64,000 bases of DNA from Fallopia convolvulus (GCA_964016875.1 OZ024724.1:37533786-37597785), one strand, 5' to 3'. Counted from the stretch's first letter, positions 11,546-24,619 are shown. Notes: generated from the letters alone by a model not told the origin. Made by a program: numbers and translations.

Positions 11546-11968
11546 GATACAGGAGAAATATCCGTTACCAGGCCATCACGAGTCTGGCGTCGTCCAAGAC
11601 AATACAAAGATTAGCTTATTTAATTTTATTAGTATTTTTATAATCTTTTCTAGGACATTAATTGATAATTTCAGCATTATATGCAATTTATGTAATTTTT
11701 ATAAACTAGAGCAAAGCTCTCTTCTCGGGTTTTCCTTATGGTTCTTTCCCGGGACGCCTTTTTTGAACCGTTAGGGCTTAGGTATAAATACTCTTGGTGT
11801 CATCTTCATAATTTATCCAAGAAATAGTTTGCCCTAATTTACTTTGTTTGCTCTTTGCTTTCCGTGGCTACCAACCACGATTATCCCGAGTCGGAATCCA
11901 CACCGGGTTAGGCTCAACCCCCTTGACCAACAAGGGTTCGATACGAGATTCACATCGGGTGTGTATCA
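11546..11968 (+). repeat. 5' LTR of a Ty3/gypsy element
   Basis: It starts TGATACAGGAG and ends ...GTGTATCA. A TATA box (GGTATAAATACT, about 11780) is followed by a CT-rich leader. Two bases after the end comes TGGTGCTTTCATCC (from 11971), which fits the primer-binding position. The 3' boundary is good; the 5' boundary is approximate because no second LTR is present. Confidence 0.65.
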
Positions 11969-11992
11969 TATGGTGCTTTCATCCCGAACATC

Positions 11993-14012
11993 ATGTCGAA
12001 ATCCGCGATCGACGATACATCCGCCACTGCCGGAGATTATCCCGATCTCCGTACTTTGATCATGCAATTAACCGATATAGTTGAAACGATGCGTTGTGAT
12101 CTGGATCTGCATAAGTCGTCGACCGAAAATTTGCGAGATCGGGTCAACACGCTGTCAAACCCTAGTACAGTCGTCGCCTCTATACCCCCTGATCCGCTCG
12201 CCAGGGTCGGTCTCTCGGCCGGTCCGATACCGCCAAACCCTAGCCACGCGACGCCCTTCTCGCTCGGCTGGTCTTCACCGTTCACGAGCCCGGCCGAAAC
12301 CGCGCACATGACCGCAGGGTGGTCACCTCAACCACTCGCCCCCAGCACCGGCGTTTCGTCCCTCGCTGATTGGACGTCGATCACCCCGCTCGGCCAGCGC
12401 TTCGCCAATTATGGTGTTGGCCAAAGTTCGCACCCGAGTCCGTATGGCGCGGGGCCTGCGCACATTCTGCCCTATACTGTCGTGCCCCCGCCCGACCCCG
12501 ATCCTTTTCGGCAGCCCCCACCGCACGCTCAACGAGATGGGGACGTGTTCCACCAGCTGCTGACTTCGGGCCCAAGATTAGGGTTGATTTCCCTCGCTTT
12601 AATGGGACGGATCCGAATGGCTGGATTTTCAAAGTCCAAGCGTATTTTGATTACTTCAGAATTGCAGAGCACGACCGTTTGCGGTTATTTGGCATGTTGA
12701 TTGATCACCCAGCTTCAGATTGGTATCGTTATCAACGTCGGAACAATATTGGCGAAACTTGGACAGCTTTTCTGCTTTCTGTTCAGCAGCGCTTTGACCC
12801 CACCTATTATGAAGATTACACAGGGCTTCTTGTCAATCTGAAACAGAAATCATCGGTTATCGAATATCAAACCGAATTCGAAGCCTTACTGAATAAAGTT
12901 ACCGGTGTCCCTGAAACAATGTTGATTTCTCTCTTCAAGGCCGGACTGAAACAACCTGTGCATCGGGAGTTGAATCTGCGAAACCCGACATCATTAGCAC
13001 AAGCCTTTGCTCTAGCTCGTGAATTGGCGGCTTCTTACGCGGAGACCACGTCGCAGTGGATTACGAATAAGCGACCGTGGACAACGAACACACCTCGCCA
13101 TGGTGCGCCGCCGCCCAAACCCACCACCGCGGACACAAGCTCGGCCGTAGCTTCACAGCAACCGGACACCTCTAACGGTAATTTATCTTCTCTTCCAATT
13201 CGTCGTCTTTCTAAAGCTGAACATGATGATCGTACTAAAAAAGGCTTGTGTTGGAATTGTGATGAGAGGTTCGTTCGAGGCCATCGCTGCACACCTCGTT
13301 TCTTAGCGTTGCTAAGCTGCGATGATAGTGATGACGATGGGGATGACGTGAATACAGACGAACTGGCCGTTCAGGGCGACATTTCCAGTCTCAATTCTAT
13401 GGAAGGACTACCAAACTCGCGCTCCCTGCGCCTTTCTGGATCGATTAATGATGCACAGATTCAGGTTCTCATCGATGGAGGTAGTACTCATAACTTTATT
13501 CACCCTGATTTGGCTGAGAAATTACAACTGCCTCTGTTACAAATATCGCCTTTTCGTGTGTTCGTTGGCAACGGAGCGTATTTATTATGCTCCCATCAGT
13601 GCCCGGAAACGCGTGTTGTCCTGCAGGGTCACACGTTTGCTATCGATCTTTTTGTCCTTGCGGTACATGGACCGCAGGTCGTACTTGGTGTGCAATGGTT
13701 ACAAACTTTGGGCACTATGTCCCATGATTATGCAAAACTTACTATGCAGTTTATTTGGAATGATATATCTGTCTTTCTGAAAGGCGATCGGCAATCGTCG
13801 AATCCCATTACTATGTCCGAGCTTCACTCTTTATGTGCTTCTGACAACATTTTGGACTGTTTTGAAATTTTGCACCTAACGCCGACCGAGTCCTCTACGA
13901 CCGGCGATTGGCCGTCGGATTTGGCACCGGAGATTCGGTGCGTGTTGGAGCGACATCAGGCGGTGTTTGCTTTAACAGCGGGGTTACCCCCTCCGCGATT
14001 ATGGGACCAGTG
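11993..14012 (+). pseudogene. Ty3/gypsy gag-protease, frameshifted and cut at the RT start
   Basis: The gag starts at ATG 11993, 25 bases after the LTR. A one-base frame change at about 12555-12575 separates a Pro/Ser-rich N-terminal part from the capsid-like Retrotrans_gag domain (VDFPRFNGTDPNGWIFKVQA...). A zinc knuckle follows (CWNCDERFVRGHRC, about 13248-13290), then an acidic linker. Next is a retropepsin-like domain with VLIDGGSTHNFIHP (about 13465) and VVLGVQWLQTLG. The sequence LPPPR, which normally precedes reverse transcriptase, is the last recognisable piece. At about 14012 it joins unrelated DNA, so RT, RNase H, integrase and the 3' LTR are missing. Confidence 0.85.
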
Positions 14013-14409
14013 AATCAGATTATGGCATGATGACGTTGGAATCAATGAATCACACACCTTACGAAAACACTCACAAATACCAAAGTCTCCTCATTTAAAA
14101 GCACACAAATGGATAATAGTTTCACTAGTGTACAAACAACGTGTAGTGTACAAACAAAAGCATAAAGACCCAAGAGCAAGTGAAACTCCCACGAAACTCA
14201 AGTATAAACAACGCACATCCTACATGGCAATCAACTATTTTGCCTAGTTAGCGCGCTAGATAAACACCAGATGGAGTCACAATTTACAAAGACTCCAACC
14301 AGTGATGGCGATTGATATGCCACATGCTAAACCCACACACTGGCTTATAATACAAGTCACATCAACCTCCTCATCCACAATCAACAAAAGACACCCCACT
14401 AGTTTGCTC
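14013..14409. other. Unassigned sequence between two truncated retroelements
   Basis: About 400 bp with no recognisable coding sequence. It includes a small duplication (gtgtacaaacaacgtgtagtgtacaaacaa). It starts at the deletion junction of the gypsy element and ends at the truncated copia gag. Confidence 0.4.
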
Positions 14410-15066
14410 CCTCGTCCCACATCGGATTGAAGCCTGTTTTTTAGTTGTTTGATATGGCCACGACTCGCCATAGCGAATGTGGTTTTGAGAACCTCTCAAA
14501 ACTCGAGAGATGTTTTTGCCTTTGTGACTAGGCTTTGCACTGACGAGGAAAGAGTGGACAACAAGGCGGCGTATATGAGCCAGTCTTGGCTACGCCAAGT
14601 GTGGTACGCTGGGTTTGGCACCACGACATTGTTCTCAGCCGGGAGAGTTGCCGACGGTTGTGGATGACTACCATCGACAAACTGAACCAAGTCGTATCCT
14701 TCAAGAATGGCATATACTTGATTTTTCCAGTTCAAGTAGTTGGAACTTGTGAGTTTTGGAATGTTTGTGAATTGAACAACAAAAATAGGGATTGTTGGTT
14801 CATGATGGTTAGCCAGATTATAGGGAAGATCGGTTGCCATCTTTTTCAGGAACTTGGTTTTGTGAATTGGTAGGCTAAGTCTTTTATACTAATACCATAT
14901 AGAGAGGAGAGAATGATAGAAACTTGGGTGAATTTTATTGAAGAGTAAACGGAGATATAAATACATGATGAATGAAGTTTATCTAAGAGCTAAACTACTT
15001 TCATGATATCTCTTACTAGAAGATAATATTGCTAACAATAAGATAACCTAAGAAGAATATCTAACA
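14410..15066 (-). mobile_element. Ty1/copia fragment: short LTR plus gag 5' end
   Basis: On the minus strand a short LTR (about 15066 to 14900) starts TGTTAGATATTC and contains a TTTATA motif. It is followed by TGGTATTAG at 14897-14891, close to the tRNA-Met primer-binding site. The gag starts at ATG 14840 with the typical copia N-terminal block (KLTSSNYLNWKNQVYAILEGYDL). It is open to 14496, then continues broken to about 14410 with RGHIKQLKNRLQS. Everything further 3' is missing. Confidence 0.75.
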
Positions 15067-15599
15067 TGATGCACATTCTGCATGGGTCTTATATTTCTTT
15101 TATTTTAAAAAATACTGAAAATTTTAGCTTTTTTTTTTTAATTTTTAATTGAAATAATCTGCATGGTTGATCTCTTTTTATCCAATTTTAAGTACTATTT
15201 TAATAAAAACTCACATCTTCGGATCTTGAATCGATCAGGTTCGGAGCATAGAATCGAGTTTACTTTATTTCTAAGTTCAGATAAGTTAAATCAAATTTAG
15301 ATGTAATCCAACATGTTATTGTAATCCAACATGTAAAACAATTGGGAGCTCCTGAAAAAAAAAACATAATTGTGAGGGTGCTACTGCTAGCTAATATCAA
15401 TGTGACGAGTCACACGACTCCTGAGTGGTCGCTTGGAACAGGACAGAGAGTGGGCAAAATGGCTGAAATTAGGGCATGAGAACTGAGACGGTATTCTCTG
15501 TTCCTTCTTGTGCTCCATGAATATTCTATGTTTCTTGGAAGCAAAACTTCCCGTTTAATCCCGATAACCGAATATTAAAATTAATTTCCGCCATTGATC
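15067..15599. other. Intergenic and promoter-side sequence of the MBD2-like gene
   Basis: AT-rich to about 15380, then more balanced sequence leading into the leader of the downstream gene. No obvious TATA box and nothing else recognised. Confidence 0.4.
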
Positions 15600-17523
15600 G
15601 AAACTTCTGCTTCTATTTCCAGATTCATTCTCTTCGTTTTTCGCTTTCACGCGATGCAAATGAGCTGAGGAAAACAGATCTGACCACTCTCCTTCACCAC
15701 CACCCTAGTCCTCGATCCACTGCTTCGGCGATTGGTTCTGATTTGGTACTTTTTTGCCCCCTTTCCTGATTAATGGGCGTTTTTTATTCCCCTTAGCTCG
15801 AGGCGAGATGGATTCAATAGGCTGTCGTAGATTTTAGTTAAACGTTCTGATTTTGGACTACCTTTATTGTTTTTTTATTTCTTAAGAAGCTAGGAGTTTT
15901 CCTTTGAAGCTAAGACATCGGGTTCAAATTTCACCTGGAATTGTGTACGACGATATTCGAGCTCTGGAGTGGCTGGATCTTAGAAGGTATGGATTTAATT
16001 TCCAAGTTCAATTCGTAATATCACTGATTTCGTTTTCCTACCACTTCGATTAGTATATATGCACATTGATGATTAGATAATCACTGGAATTGTGTACCCT
16101 CTTTGTTTTCCTGTTTCTGCATTCTGTTGGTACCGCTAGCTATGCCTTTGCGTATGGTACTACTTGTTGAATAGTAAATATCTCTCGCCTCCAAAGAATT
16201 GCCCTGATACTGTTCATGAGACACAATGTGGTCCAGAACTAGTGATATTCAAGGAAATTAGCCATCGTCCTAAATTATTACAGTGTCACATGTGTACCAA
16301 ATGGATACTTTTACAGTTTTACTCCTATGGAATGTTCTAACCTGCAAGTTGATGCAATAATGCTGCACAATTTCTGCACTCAGCCGATCACGAGTGATTT
16401 TTTTGGGTAAAATTTTGCTTTTGTTCGGCAAATTCCTGCAATAATGTATGGGTTATGCTTAATAATTACATTCATTTATACATGGTATCTGTATCTTGAA
16501 TACTAATAACCTTTAGAGTGCGTTATCCTCTTTAGTTTTGGCACTTTATTTTATTTAGCATGCTTTTCAACAATTATTAAGTGATTGTTGAACTTCTTGT
16601 TCTCTTGCTTTGGACTTCTTATTTTCTTAACACGATCATAATTTTAGACTACTATGCTGTATTTGTTTTTAGTATTTTAGAGCAGTTTATGTTTTAGACT
16701 GATATGGTGTGTTTCTCTTGCTATTTTTCCTCTTTACGTATCATATGTTTCTAGTAATTTTAATGTCTTAGCTGAGGTTAATCTTTAAGGTAGATTCCAC
16801 ATCCATGCCGAGGACCATGAATGAACATGAGTCTGTCAATGAGATAATAGTTGCTTGTCACATGCACAATGACATTTGAATATAAATATGCTAATAGCAA
16901 GACATAGTTCAAGATTAACTATGCATTGGTGATAGCCAGAAGTAGTTCAATAAAAACTGAAATGTCTTATGAAACTGAATTAAAGCTATATTACAATATT
17001 CAAGCAGCTTCTTGTGACTAAAGGAATTTCACTGGCCTGATGGGGGATTTCAGCTTTTAAGGTGTCACAGCTGTAAACTCTGTACATCTAACCTGTATTT
17101 ACTTATATGTAATAATAAGAATTGCTCTATTTTGAACAAAATTAGGCATGATGAACAACAATGATGGACGAAAGATGGTCATGCTGTAATTCGTATCTTT
17201 AACCCAAGCATATTGCGTGTAAAGGTTTTATCTCATAGAAGCCTCATATATATCTCTATCTGGTTCTATTTGTAGGTTAAACAGTTGGAGCACAGTATTG
17301 CTGCTGGAAAAACTAGCTCATTTTAATCTCCTGTGTCGCTGCCTGGTAAACTCATAGACTCGTGATTTCTCATACAGCATTCCATGTATTAAATTCACGT
17401 GTAGAGTGGCCTGATGATGGAACATTGGATTTTAAATTGTTAAACTAATTCACATTAGAAGTCTAATGCTCTTGCTCCGTTTCTCTATGTGTGGATGAAT
17501 ACAGGTGATTGAGATATACCCTG
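15600..17523 (+). other. 5' UTR with probable leader introns of the MBD2-like gene
   Basis: The coding region starts at 17524, but an exon-like CT-rich leader lies near 15640-15750 and a plausible leader exon near 17276-17344. A good acceptor (GAATACAG, ending 17504) comes just before the coding exon. GT donors after AGAAG (about 15987) and after GCCTG (about 17344) are reasonable. The exact leader structure cannot be fixed without transcripts. Confidence 0.45.
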
Positions 17524-19878
17524 ATGCATTCCACTACTGTGGAAGACTCTTTTGCAGTAAAAGAAGGCAGTGATTCTGCAGCTAAGGAGAATGATTTTGC
17601 TAGTGCTGCTTCTCCTCATGGCACACGGGATTTGATCCATGAGCATGTTATTGTATCTTCAGATGAAGAAGATAGGGTCCCAAATTCAGTTGATGACGAT
17701 GGTGAATCTTGGAATGCCTCAAAGCAATTGGTACTTTTTGAACCTAAAGCAAATATGTCACATGAGACATCTGTTCGTGACCCTATCAGTGACGATCGTT
17801 CTACTAGTGTGTCAAAGGAGTTGGTGCTTTATAATGCCAAAGCAACACATGGAAGTATTCTTTCCCCTGATCCTCTCCACAGCCAACCTCCAACTTTAAG
17901 GGGATTTACTGGTAGTAATATGCCATCTAGAATCTTACCATCTGTTGGGGCTTACACTGTTCAGTGTGCTAACTGTTTCAAATGGAGGCTCATTCCTACC
18001 AAGTCAAAGTATGAAGAAATACGTGAGCATATCCTCGATCAACCTTTTTTTTGTGACATAGCTCGAGAGTGGCGGTCTGAAGTATCATGTGATGAGCCTC
18101 CTGACATACAGCAAGATGGTAGTAGAGTTTGGGCTATAGATAAGCCTAGTATTGCTAAAACTCCTCCTGGTTGGGAGCGGGAATTAAGAATTAGAGGTGA
18201 AGGTGGCAGCAAATTTGCAGATGTGTATGTAAATCATTCATCCCTACATCCCTTCCTCTCTTTGTCTGTCTATTTGCCTTTTCTATTTTAGCATACAGTT
18301 TTTCTCGTCCCTTTTTCCATTTTTTTAATGATATCATAAACTTTTCAAAGTATAGAGCTAGGTAGTCAGTGGCGACAAGCATGACAATCTTTTAATCAAC
18401 CTGTTTCATATCATTCTGCTGTATACTTTCTACAAGATTTGAATATTAAAAATAGGCTACCTGATCTTTTCCCTATAAAGGTGCTTTCAGTATTATATAC
18501 CTTCTCTGAGCAGCCTCTGCCTGAACATTTTGATTTTAGTCAATCCAAGTGCTAAATCAGTCCGCAGATATTTTATCTATTGAAATTGCAATACTTGAAA
18601 GTGCAACTTCCTGTGCAGCCAATGTAATGCACATTTCAACGAGTAACATAGAGTTGCAGTGTGGTTCATGCTGTTTCTTAGGTTTTACATATCAGGGTCA
18701 TGAGCCTTGAATCTAACGTGGAAGATTTTAGTTGGCATGAAGTACTACACCTTTTGTTGCTTCTGCTGATGGAACACATGGCTTATTCAAATTGAAATAT
18801 TCATGTGTATTTTTCTCTCTTCATTGATTTGCAATGACCTTTTTATCTCTTGCTAATTCTTTCAGATATTATATTGCACCAAGTGGGAAGAAGCTACGTT
18901 CCATGGTTGAGGTTCAAAAGTATGCTTTCAATATGAATTTTTGTTATTCAAATCTTGTTCTGCAGTATCTTCAATTTGTGCCGACTATTTTACGTCTCTG
19001 GTTTTGGCAAAAAAATCTTAAATGAGCTGATGTATGTACCATGCAGGTACCTACTTGAACATCCAGAGCATATTCAGGAAGGGGTCAAAATGTCCCAGTT
19101 TTCATTTCAAATCCCAAGACCATTGCAGGAGAATTATGTCAGAAAGCGTTCTCGTACATCTAGTTCCTTAAATGAGCCTAATGAAGGTGAACTTCTGTCT
19201 ATAAATAGAAAATAGCTAGTATGATGTTGATGTTACATCCCTTTTTGAGCTGGAATTTGCACTGGCATGAGGAACTTCTTTTCAGTGCTAAAATTGCCAT
19301 TGTTTCTGTGATTTTAGTTAGAATTTAATGCTTAATTGAATAGGCCTCACAGGTGATATCTTTAGGATACAAGACTTAGAGATCTTATTAATCATTTGAT
19401 GGTTTAGAAAGAACTGTATTGATCATATGAAAAAGTGTCTGCATCATTAGTAGAAGCTGGGTAGTGCTTATGAAAAAGTGTCTGCGTCATAGTAGAGCTG
19501 CATCATTGTGTTGTCATATCCAAGAGTAGTGCTAAAGGCTATATCATTAATTCAGGAATAAGATTATGTTTTTTGTTTTAGCCATGAACTAATTACTAAA
19601 AGGCATACACCAAGTAACTCTAATTAAAAGTACCAGTCTTTAAAGAATAATGAATCCTACAATTGATAAATGCAAGTAACAGATTGTTGACATGTTTTAC
19701 AGTCTCTCCTGTATTGAGGCTCCATGGACCTTCAGATGCAGACTCTCCCAAGACTCGTCCTGCAAAGCAGCAAAACAAGATGAACTCGCCTACTCCGAGC
19801 AACGAAAAATTACACAACCGGTTTAAGATCAAGATAGGAAACTCTCGCCCACCCACGACGACAAATGAAACTGTATAA
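17524..19878 (+). CDS. MBD2-like protein: CW zinc finger plus methyl-CpG-binding domain
   Basis: Four coding exons, 17524-18224, 18866-18919, 19047-19186 and 19703-19878, all GT-AG, give 356 residues. The acidic, Ser-rich N-terminus (1-140) is followed by a CW-type zinc finger at about 144-195, with zinc ligands C148, C151, C177, C189 and W154. CW domains read histone H3 lysine-4 methylation. The MBD fold follows at about 212-276 (PPGWERELRIR, then YYIAPSGKKLRSMVEVQKYL). A basic Lys/Arg-rich tail ends the protein. The CW-MBD order matches the plant MBD1/2/4/12 group. Whether it binds methylated DNA is unknown here; several plant MBDs of this group do not. A nuclear chromatin role is inferred. 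An in-frame stop precedes the chosen ATG. Confidence 0.9.
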
Positions 19879-21063
19879 TTTTGCTGTTACGGAGAATTCC
19901 TTTGCTGATGAAAGAACAGTCCTGAGATATTTTTTGGTTCATATATTTTGTATACCTATTACATGTGCCTTGCAAGTAGCCTTCATGTATTATATATAAC
20001 TCAAACCCGAAACTCTGGCTCTGTACACTCTAGGCGAAGATCATAGTTGGGATCAAGAGGGGAAGATTGTTTAGAGTATTAGTACTTGAATGTTATGGGA
20101 AATGATAGAAATCAATGACTATATCAATTAGTTTGCTCTTATTGGAACAATTTATTGCATGGTTTTGTCATGACTGTATAAAAAGGCTCTGGTGGAGAAA
20201 GATGTCATCTTATATTTTGGGTAGTGGAGAACTTTTGGGTGCTATATTTCTAGTGTGCTTTGGTAAACTCGGCTGAATCATTTTGAGTCTGCTCTGGGTG
20301 AACTGTTTATATGTGCAAGAAAATGTTGGTTTATGTTACTGGTTCGTTGGAATTAGGATAGCATTGCATTAACGACCGTCCTCAAGTGATGGTTAAGAGT
20401 TAGACATGTAAATCGAGTCTAGCACTTGGTGGAAATTGAGTTGCAATTTGCATGATTTTTTGTTGTTAATTTGGATCATTTCATATTTAGTTTATCCTAT
20501 AACATTTGAACAGATATTTTAAAAGCCTAAAAAAGAATAACTTATCTGTCAATATGTGATGAAAAAAAATTAGATATGAAATAAGGGTAAGCTTCAAACG
20601 GGTGTTGTGGAGAGAAATAAGAATGTGTTAGCCGTTTGACCTGAAGAAATTCACAGCCTAAATTAAAATTTTATTAAAATGTGAAATACGAAAAAATCGG
20701 CACGAGTGAATTTTATTTTAAAAAAAATATAAATTGTTAAGTGAGTTTACAATTTTATAATTGTGTATGCATTATATTATAACTGACTGTGCATACCATC
20801 TATATTATTCGGATAATAAATATCCATTATTCTACCAAAAAAATATCCATTATTAATCTTATTATATCATTAGTAATTATCATCTTAATTAAATAATACA
20901 AGTTCCTTCATTTTTGATTTAGGGTATTACAAAAACATAACTTGTGTGGTTGATTGATGTGTTTGATTAATATCGCAAGTGTATATCATATCCCAGCATG
21001 CATGATAGAAAAGGATATCTGCTTTATTGAAAGCGAAAAGGACTGCTCCATAATTTGATATAA
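19879..21063. other. Downstream and AT-rich intergenic sequence
   Basis: The 3' UTR of the MBD2-like gene probably occupies the first few hundred bases. The rest is AT-rich, with no ORF, repeat boundary or RNA gene recognised. Confidence 0.4.
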
Positions 21064-22033
21064 CTAGTTATATCCGTCGTGCCATACACGACTATATGAA
21101 TTTAATATTTACTTTATTTAATAAATATGATTTTAATTTAATATAAAAAAATTATAGAAAGTTTCACAATTGATGTCATACTGTCATGTCAAACGGGGCC
21201 AAAATTATTAAGATGAGCCCACTATAATTTTGATGTCTTAATGATAATTTATTTATGCAAAAATATAAATAAAATTTATTTGAATTAGGATCATTTAATT
21301 TTAAAAATCTTATACAAAAAATATAAAACGGTAAAAATAATCTAAATTCTTGTAATTGTTTTTATCAAATTCAATTCTATAAAAAATATTTGAATAAAAA
21401 TTAAAAATATACTTAATAAGAAATGATGAAAAAGTATAAATAAAGAATGGATTTTTTAATGATAGGAAAATTATTTTTATTTACATAAATAATTCAAAAC
21501 GAAAATCAAGGTAAAGATAACATAATTTTTTTTATCAAAAGTCAATCTAGGCATGTAATTATCTTGAAAGTTTTTTTTATTAAAATTTTATTTAAGATAA
21601 ATCTTTTACATAAATAGATAATAAAATAAAAATAAAAATAAAATAATTATCTTTAAATTAGAATATAATTCGAATATTTTTTTCATATAAATGGATAGAA
21701 ATTTATTTGGAAAAAATAAATATATCTATCTTAATATATAATATCTAAATGTTCTATAATTTATTATAATTTTAGATAAAATCTTTTAGATCTATCCTAA
21801 TTCCTAATATATAATAGATAATATTTTTATTTTGGATAGAATTTTTCCTAGATTAATTTATCCTATTTCTATATTATCCTAAAATAATATAAACATATAT
21901 AAATTCTTAAAATAATAAAATCCTATGTGGCGAAATCCTAGGTGGCTTAACGTGGAAACGACATGTAGGAAAATCCTAGGTGGCGCAACGTAGTGGCTTT
22001 ATTCCTTGCGTCTTTTATATATATATACATAGA
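21064..22033 (-). mobile_element. Non-autonomous Helitron, copy 1
   Basis: On the minus strand it begins TCTATGTATATATATA and ends with a hairpin (GTCGTG-TATG-CACGAC), then GGATATAA and CTAG. Immediately outside are A (5') and T (3'), the A|T insertion expected of Helitrons, with no target duplication. Close to the 5' end is the block AAAGCC...GTTGCGCCACCT, shared with the Helitron at 41599-43444. The 970-bp interior is AT-rich and lacks Rep/helicase. Confidence 0.7.
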
Positions 22034-22557
22034 TTGCAGTCAATACACAGAGATCTTCATTAATCCTTTTTTTAATATTCGTTGTTATGGAAGATATGTC
22101 TACTGACTTAACAACAATGTGGTTTCATGCATATCCATGCAAGCAAATCTTCATTAATCAATGGTCAGTCAAGCCCTAATATTAATTTATTGACGAGGAA
22201 TAGGTCAAGCTTACATAAAGTCATCTACAAGATAAGTATGTGAAATTGATTTATGACCACTTAGCTAGCTGGATGTTAATGTCATTTATGTAAGTGACGC
22301 TATTATGTACGTAGATGAATACAATGGGAAAATAATTAAGTGCATGAAAGAGATTAATCGTTTATAGCTCATCAATAATAATAATGTTCCACTAAGCTAG
22401 GGTGTCGATCGACTCTTTATTTAACTTTAATATCTCGAATTTGATTTCCACTAACCGATGAAGTTTCTTCTTAAGTATGGTTGCGTAAATCCGACCTATA
22501 AATTTCAAATGAGCTAGGGTTTTTAGTGACCTTGAAAAAGAAGAGAATACTTTTATA
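22034..22557. other. Intergenic sequence
   Basis: Moderately AT-rich unique-looking DNA; nothing recognised. Confidence 0.4.
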
Positions 22558-22809
22558 CTCTCTCCGAATAAGTCTACTTGTTTTTTTAAACCTAAAATCT
22601 TATTCAAAATAACTTGTCTTTTTGTATATTTTAGACTCAATTTTCCCACTTTAATCCTTACAAATAATGAAAAAGTGAACTAAATTTGCTCAATTTTCAT
22701 TTTCAATGTATAAAGTAAACATTTAATTAAGAGAGTTTTTTTCTAATTTAAAATTTTCTTAATATATGTGTCAAACTCGAAAAAGACAAATACACTTATA
22801 CGGATGGAG
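22558..22809. mobile_element. Stowaway-type MITE (Tc1/mariner)
   Basis: A 252-bp element with ends CTCTCTCCGAATAAGT and the inverse ACTTATACGGATGGAG, flanked by TA on both sides (22556-22557 and 22810-22811). The 'CTCCCTCCG' type terminus and TA target duplication are diagnostic of Stowaway. No coding capacity. Confidence 0.8.
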
Positions 22810-22875
22810 TATATATTATAGTCTCATACTCTAATGACATCATTCGCCTAGCCGCCTACTTTAATTTATGTAGGG

Positions 22876-22929
22876 TTGGGAATATAGTCTATTATACATC
22901 TGAAATATGAAATATAAAGAGAAATCGAA

Positions 22930-22985
<56 letters not shown>

Positions 22986-23470
22986 GCTTACTTTTTCTAT
23001 TGTTTATTGGTTTTAGGATGGAACTTCACTTGGTTGGTGTGTTAGACTTGTATATGGACGACCCAATATCGGTTCATGGAAATTTTAATATGTTATCAAA
23101 GTTATTTGTCTAACGGCTTAGCCCATTTCCTTATGTATAAGTGCTTTTGGATAAAAAGAGAATGAGATGCATCCACCCAGGGTTGAGTTGGCTATAATGA
23201 GATTGAGATGCCAACACCCGTCACTGTCATTGGGCTAGCTATAATAAGATTGAGATCTAGACTCGTCTGTCTAAATGTTAACTAGGCCAAGTTAATTGCA
23301 CTCGTGGGTAACGTGTTGAGAATATAGTCTATGCCACATCTGAAATATAAAGAGAAACTAGCCTAGTATATAAACCCTTAGATTACTCCTATTATCAGTT
23401 GGTTTATGATGAAATTCTATTAGACTTGTGTGTTGGGCTTACATACACACATAAAAAATTTAATATTTAG
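22876..23470 (+). repeat. Two related short LTR relics (TRIM/copia-like)
   Basis: Two diverged direct copies start at about 22876 (TTGGGAATATAGTCTAT) and 23314 (TGTTGAGAATATAGTCTAT). Both continue with CATCTGAAATATAAAGAGAAA, a TATA-like stretch and TTGGTTT(AT)GGATG(A)A. They resemble the minus-strand LTR at 34258-34414. Ends are eroded and no internal region is recognised. The spacer at 23110-23313 holds no gene. Confidence 0.5.
22933..22982. repeat. (TA)n microsatellite
   Basis: About 50 bp of uninterrupted TA dinucleotide, lying inside the first short LTR relic. Confidence 0.95.
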
Positions 23471-23669
23471 TAAGCCTAATCTATCAGTCCACAACTGAAG
23501 AGAAGCTAGAAGACAGGGGAGAGCTGAGAAAGAAGCACATTTAAGTCATTCAAACAATCTCGGCGACTTACAAGAATGAAGATGATGAAACTAGGAGCAA
23601 TTTCATGAGATCATGCCATGAGCTCGAACTGATGAGAGTTCAGTAGGCCGAGTCGTGGCCACCGTCCTC

Positions 23670-23994
23670 ACCTGTGCCCGCGGTGGACTGTTTGGTCTTC
23701 CGGGATAAAGACCTTGCGTGTCCAAACCCCACGTAACGACCCCTTAGTCTTAGCAGTCGAGCTTGAAGGCTTTAAGGTGCTTCAGGCTCTAGTGGATCCA
23801 GGGAGTTCAATTGATATTATGTATTATGATGTCTTCTTGGAAAAAAAAGAATGAAGACTTGATTCCGGTCAAGATGCAACTCCCAGGACTTAGAGGATAT
23901 CCGACGTTCCCGCTTGGCATGTACAAGACATAGGTCAACTTGGCCAGGAATATGATGACAGTTGAGTTTTTGATCATCGACGTGCCTGCTGGTA
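23670..23994 (+). pseudogene. Ty3/gypsy (Tat-like) protease fragment
   Basis: The frame reads a retropepsin-like block (LEGFKVLQALVDPGSSIDIMYYD) preceded by a degenerate FRDKDLAC...PL segment, as in Tat/Ogre-type pol. The usual catalytic DTG/DSG is DPG here. An A-run at about 23829-23837 shifts the frame, and an in-frame stop follows. No flanking LTR. It abuts an RTE fragment at 23995. Confidence 0.65.
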
Positions 23995-24607
23995 GCAGAG
24001 ATGAGGATGTTGAGGTGGATGTGCGGGCATACGAGATTGGACAGGATTAGGAATGAAGTGATTAGGAGCAAGGTGGGAGTGACCAATTTTGGTGACAAGC
24101 TTAGAGAGTCGAGGCTTAGATAGTTTGGGCACATACAGAGGAGACCACCAGATGCCTCGGTTCGGAGAATCGAAGGGTTAGTCGACGGCGACTTTCGCAG
24201 GGAAATGGGCAGGCCGAAGAAGAGTTGGAAGGAAGTCATAAAACACGACCTCACCATCCTGGCAGTCACAACAGATTTGGCCTTGTGCAGGGATCAGTGG
24301 CACAAGAAGATTATAGTGTCAGAGCGTTAGTAGTGAAGACCTATAGGGAGTGCCCTACTCATTCCATCTTTTCATTCTAGTTTTTCTGTTATAGTTTTTA
24401 GTTATCTGGGTTTGCTAAAGTACTTTCACGCTCTCATTTTTCTACTCCTTTAATTCTTCCTCCTGTTGTTTCTCCCCCCTTTTTCCTTGTCGATTTGGGC
24501 CCACCTTAGATACCCTCCCGACCTCGAGTCGGGGTAAGGGTGCATACATCTAGACCTCCAGATCCCATCTCGTATCGGGTTCCACTTGGGTAGATGTTGT
24601 TGTTGTT
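23995..24607 (+). mobile_element. RTE-clade LINE, 5'-truncated 3' end
   Basis: From 23995 to the stop at 24328-24330 one frame reads the C-terminus of a plant RTE-type polyprotein (EMRMLRWMCGHTRLDRIRNE, ESRLR*FGHIQRRP, GRPKKSWKEV). A single TAG at 24121-24123 replaces the conserved Trp codon. The 3' UTR ends in GGGTAGATGTTGTTGTTGTT, the short TTG-type tail of RTE elements. 5' truncation is usual for LINE insertion. Confidence 0.85.
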
Positions 24608-24619
24608 TCCTTTTTCTAT

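Noticed and set aside
22933..22982. TA tract as a functional origin or cruciform element
   Set aside because: An ordinary microsatellite; nothing around it supports a function.
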